In this document: positions 61,744 to 64,000 of the stretch, piece after piece
Layout: each line of letters starts with the position of its first letter
Numbering within the stretch: the stretch's first letter is position 1
Assembly (NCBI GenBank): GCA_018993265.1
Contig: JAGKSW010000032.1
Coordinates: forward strand, 1-64,000
DNA length: 64,000 nt
Direction of reading: 5' to 3'
Origin: Nostoc sp. TH1S01
GTDB lineage: Bacteria > Cyanobacteriota > Cyanobacteriia > Cyanobacteriales > Nostocaceae
Position numbers and translations under genes: made by a program
The notes under the pieces: generated by a model
What the model saw: the letters and a program-made list of their open reading frames with translations, nothing else
Database searches by the model: none
Told to the model about the DNA's origin: nothing

Positions 61744-62928
61744 ATGAAAAAAGACTTCATGTTCACATCAGAATCAGTCACCGAAGGACATCCTGATAAA
61801 TTGTGCGATCAAATCAGCGATGCCATAGTAGACAGATTCTTACAACAAGACCCCTACGCCAGAGTCATTACCGAATGTGCCGCATCCACAGGCATATTAT
61901 TTATTGCTGCCCGATTTGAACCAAACGCCAATGTAGACTTTACCAATATTGCCAGACAAGTAATCGAACAAATTGGTTACGAACAAAAAGAATTTAATAG
62001 TAAAACTTGTAGTATTTTGACCAGCTTGCGAGAATTACCCGCCAGTCAAACGCACTTATTTGATGAAAAGAATTTATCTGATGAAGAGATAGAAAAAATT
62101 ACCGTTACCAATCAAGTAACAGTATTTGGTTTTGCATGTAATCAAACCTATACCCTCATGCCCTTGCCGATTTGGTTAGCGCATAAATTAGCCAGACAAT
62201 TAAGCGAAGTCCGACACAAAAATATCCTACCCTATCTAACACCTGATGGTAAAACTCAAGTAGGAGTAGAATACCGCGATCGCCGTCCCTATAGAATCCA
62301 TAGTATTACCGTCATCGCCAGTCAAAATAAAGCAGGCAAACCAGATTACCAACAACTACAAGATGATATTCGAGAAACAGTAATTAATCCTGTTTTTGAG
62401 AATGAAGAAATTCGCCCCGATGCCAAAACCAGAATATTTATTAATCCCGATGGCGCATTTATTAAAGGCGGGCCAGCAGTACATTCAGGGTTAACCGGCA
62501 GAAAAAATGCCATAGATACCTACGGCGAATATTCTAAACATAGCGGCTCAGCTTTGAGTGGCAAAGACCCAATTAGAATAGATAGAATCGGTGCTTATAT
62601 TGCTCGTTATGCAGCCAAAAACGTAGTTGCTGCCAAACTTGCTGACGAATGCGAAGTGCAACTCAGTTATTCCATTGGTTTGTCTCGTCCCGTGAGTGTG
62701 CAAGTCGAGACATTTGGCACAGGCAAAATTTCTGATGAAGAAATTACTAACTTATTAGAAAAACATTTTGATTTCCGCTTGGCAGGAATTATTAAAAAAT
62801 TTAATTTAAGACATTTACCAACAATTCATCAAGGCGGTTTTTATCGCCAACTGGCAGTTTATGGTCATGTAGGACGCGTGGATATAGATTTACCGTGGGA
62901 AAAAACAGATAAAGCCGGTGTATTTTGA
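61744..62928 (+). CDS. metK: Divergent S-adenosylmethionine synthetase (MetK paralogue)
   Basis: 394 residues aligned over the full length with MetK: FTSESVTEGHPDKLCDQISD (His16, Asp18), LMPLPIWLAHKLAR, FINPDGAFIKGGPA, GLTGRK, and SGKDPIRIDR. Key positions differ from E. coli MetK: signature GAGDQG is TVTNQV (120-125, so Asp118 becomes Asn123), the GDCGLTGRK Asp is His247, HGGGAFSGKD is HSGSALSGKD, and Lys269 is Arg278. It may still use ATP and methionine-like substrates, but it is not a standard MetK. A canonical copy is presumably elsewhere in the genome. Confidence 0.85.
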   Translation: MKKDFMFTSESVTEGHPDKLCDQISDAIVDRFLQQDPYARVITECAASTGILFIAARFEPNANVDFTNIARQVIEQIGYEQKEFNSKTCSILTSLRELPASQTHLFDEKNLSDEEIEKITVTNQVTVFGFACNQTYTLMPLPIWLAHKLARQLSEVRHKNILPYLTPDGKTQVGVEYRDRRPYRIHSITVIASQNKAGKPDYQQLQDDIRETVINPVFENEEIRPDAKTRIFINPDGAFIKGGPAVHSGLTGRKNAIDTYGEYSKHSGSALSGKDPIRIDRIGAYIARYAAKNVVAAKLADECEVQLSYSIGLSRPVSVQVETFGTGKISDEEITNLLEKHFDFRLAGIIKKFNLRHLPTIHQGGFYRQLAVYGHVGRVDIDLPWEKTDKAGVF

Positions 62929-62983
62929 GATTAAATAATTGTAAGCATATTATGATTCTAAGACTGCTTCAGCCAAAATTTAC

Positions 62984-63523
62984 TTACTCATGTTGCAAGT
63001 AAAATCTCTCAACCAGATCAACAATTAAGTCACATGGATCTTCACCTCGTTCTTTAATGAAAAGCATTTCTTTAAGATGTTCTTTAGTCATAAAAAGAAT
63101 TATCTTGCGATGCTTACTATATATAGTATTTCGCTGAATATGAGCGCCACGATCAGGAAGCTTACTACAAATCATAATTGCCAGCCTGCCCATAGGTTCA
63201 GTAAGGTAATTATCAGTTTGAATTACCTCTTCATGTCCAATATCTGTTGTTGCATAGTTTTTGAACTCAAAAAGTACCATTCTTGCTTCTAATTCCCGCA
63301 GAAGTAAACCCCAACCATGCTTTTCATCAAAATTACGATTAGGGAATACAGCATCACGCCGATTTGTACCAGAGTATGTTCTTGGCTGAATGATTGGTCT
63401 AACCAATGGTGGAACAAATAGAAATTCTAGAATCTCTACACAAATGTCTTCAAACTGTTGCCAACCTCTTTTTCCAGCAGGACATTTATCAAGCCGATTA
63501 ACTAAATCAGTAACTCGGCTCAT
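62984..63523 (-). CDS. PD-(D/E)XK-like nuclease protein
   Basis: 179 residues. A segment NRRDAVFPNRN followed about 25 residues later by ARMVLFEFKNY fits the D...(E)xK core of restriction-like endonucleases. The N-terminus (GWQQFEDICVEILEFLF) resembles the first helix of such domains, and the C-terminus is helical. The start overlaps the stop of the upstream gene by 4 nt (ATGA). It is probably the second subunit or partner of that nuclease. Fold assignment is by motif only. Confidence 0.65.
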   Translation of the reverse strand: MSRVTDLVNRLDKCPAGKRGWQQFEDICVEILEFLFVPPLVRPIIQPRTYSGTNRRDAVFPNRNFDEKHGWGLLLRELEARMVLFEFKNYATTDIGHEEVIQTDNYLTEPMGRLAIMICSKLPDRGAHIQRNTIYSKHRKIILFMTKEHLKEMLFIKERGEDPCDLIVDLVERFYLQHE

Positions 63524-64000
63524 GAAGCATTGCTCAAGCTAGTAGAAAAATACTTGGAAACCAATTCAGTATTTTGTAACAGAAGCCTCTTTAACTCTGT
63601 TCCAGAAATAACTCTGATTGGTATACCAATAATTTTTTGGGCATCCTTTACCCAATCAAGCGCAACAGATGTAAGGTTTCCATTTGTAACAAGAAGTGCT
63701 TTGTTGATTTTTGGATTGCTTTTAGCATATCCAGCTAACTGTCTAAGAGTTTGTAAATCTGCGCGACCATGATGATAAAGTTTAGTTTCGACGGCGTAAA
63801 TTTCACGAGTTTCAGCACCAAATGGGTCTTTTTGACGAAACTCAACAACAGCATCAATACCTGAGTTCTTTTGCTGTATTTCTGACTGCAAGTTAACAAA
63901 ACCAAGTTTTTGAAGAAGCTCCACAACTAGTTGCTCAAAAGTTTGTGGAGATAGTTTTTCAAAATCAATTTTTGGAGTAAATCTTAAAGCCTCCGCAAGC
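63520..64000 (-). CDS. Mrr-like restriction endonuclease domain protein (partial)
   Basis: At least 160 residues, running off the right edge: the frame stays open to 64000, so the GTG at 63924 is not the real start. A domain beginning LSPQTFEQLVVELLQKLGF continues with SGIDAVVEF (acidic D), VETKLYHHG (ExK) and LRQLAGYAKSNPKINKALLVTNG, the Mrr/restriction_endonuclease pattern that cleaves DNA, often methylated. It is translationally coupled to the next gene. A larger restriction or defence locus may continue beyond the window. Confidence 0.78.
   Translation of the reverse strand, partial: LAEALRFTPKIDFEKLSPQTFEQLVVELLQKLGFVNLQSEIQQKNSGIDAVVEFRQKDPFGAETREIYAVETKLYHHGRADLQTLRQLAGYAKSNPKINKALLVTNGNLTSVALDWVKDAQKIIGIPIRVISGTELKRLLLQNTELVSKYFSTSLSNAS

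Overview
The window is chromosomal DNA of a filamentous, probably heterocyst-forming cyanobacterium (Nostocales type). The main evidence is the very frequent octamer GCGATCGC (HIP1), many heptamer-type short tandem repeats between genes, photosynthetic genes (psbI, a Crr6/DUF1817 NDH-1 assembly factor, a ferrochelatase with a C-terminal chlorophyll-binding-like helix), a cyanobacterial LptD-type DUF3769 protein and a glycosyltransferase group resembling the hormogonium polysaccharide (hps) genes.

Layout. 1-2062: the tail of a TPR gene, a 21/63-bp repeat array and two PIN-like toxin-antitoxin pairs. 2356-9876: housekeeping genes (phosphohexomutase, rdgB, crr6, GT9 glycosyltransferase, ispD, scpB, DUF760, HtrA protease) separated by repeats. 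10556-16585: a histidine kinase, a five-PAS hybrid kinase and a single-domain response regulator. 16881-18709: nucleoside phosphorylase and retropepsin-like protease. 18706-23831 (minus): a REC-PAS-PAS-kinase-REC protein, an Rcp1-like regulator and a CHASE3-GAF kinase. 24281-29638: HNH nuclease pair, esterase, DUF2555-like protein, coaBC, methyltransferase, hemH. 29692-35126: transposase remnant, MITEs, a PhnDCE-type transporter and a tandem Uma2 pair, one copy broken by a MITE. 35299-39813: 1-Cys peroxiredoxin and a three-gene operon of unknown function (substrate-binding/vWA lipoprotein, coiled-coil membrane protein, second substrate-binding protein). 39895-46884 (minus): exopolysaccharide and outer-membrane genes. 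47316-55986: psbI, glgP, an acetyltransferase and a second, unrelated-subfamily glucan phosphorylase. 56264-64000: DUF429, a double-glycine leader peptide gene, a membrane protein plus HMA2-like P-type ATPase, a divergent MetK, and a pair of PD-(D/E)XK-like genes running off the end.

The best candidates for undescribed biology are the substrate-binding/vWA operon (36231-39813), the MetK paralogue that has lost its GAGDQG signature (61744-62928), the orphan double-glycine peptide (57225-57503) and the membrane protein/P-type ATPase pair (57999-61704). Clear sequence-level events include a 132-bp MITE with a CTAG target duplication inside a duplicated Uma2 gene, two 33-bp hairpins with compensatory base changes, and an esterase whose only plausible start is CTG. 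All functions are inferred from recognised motifs; no database search was possible.
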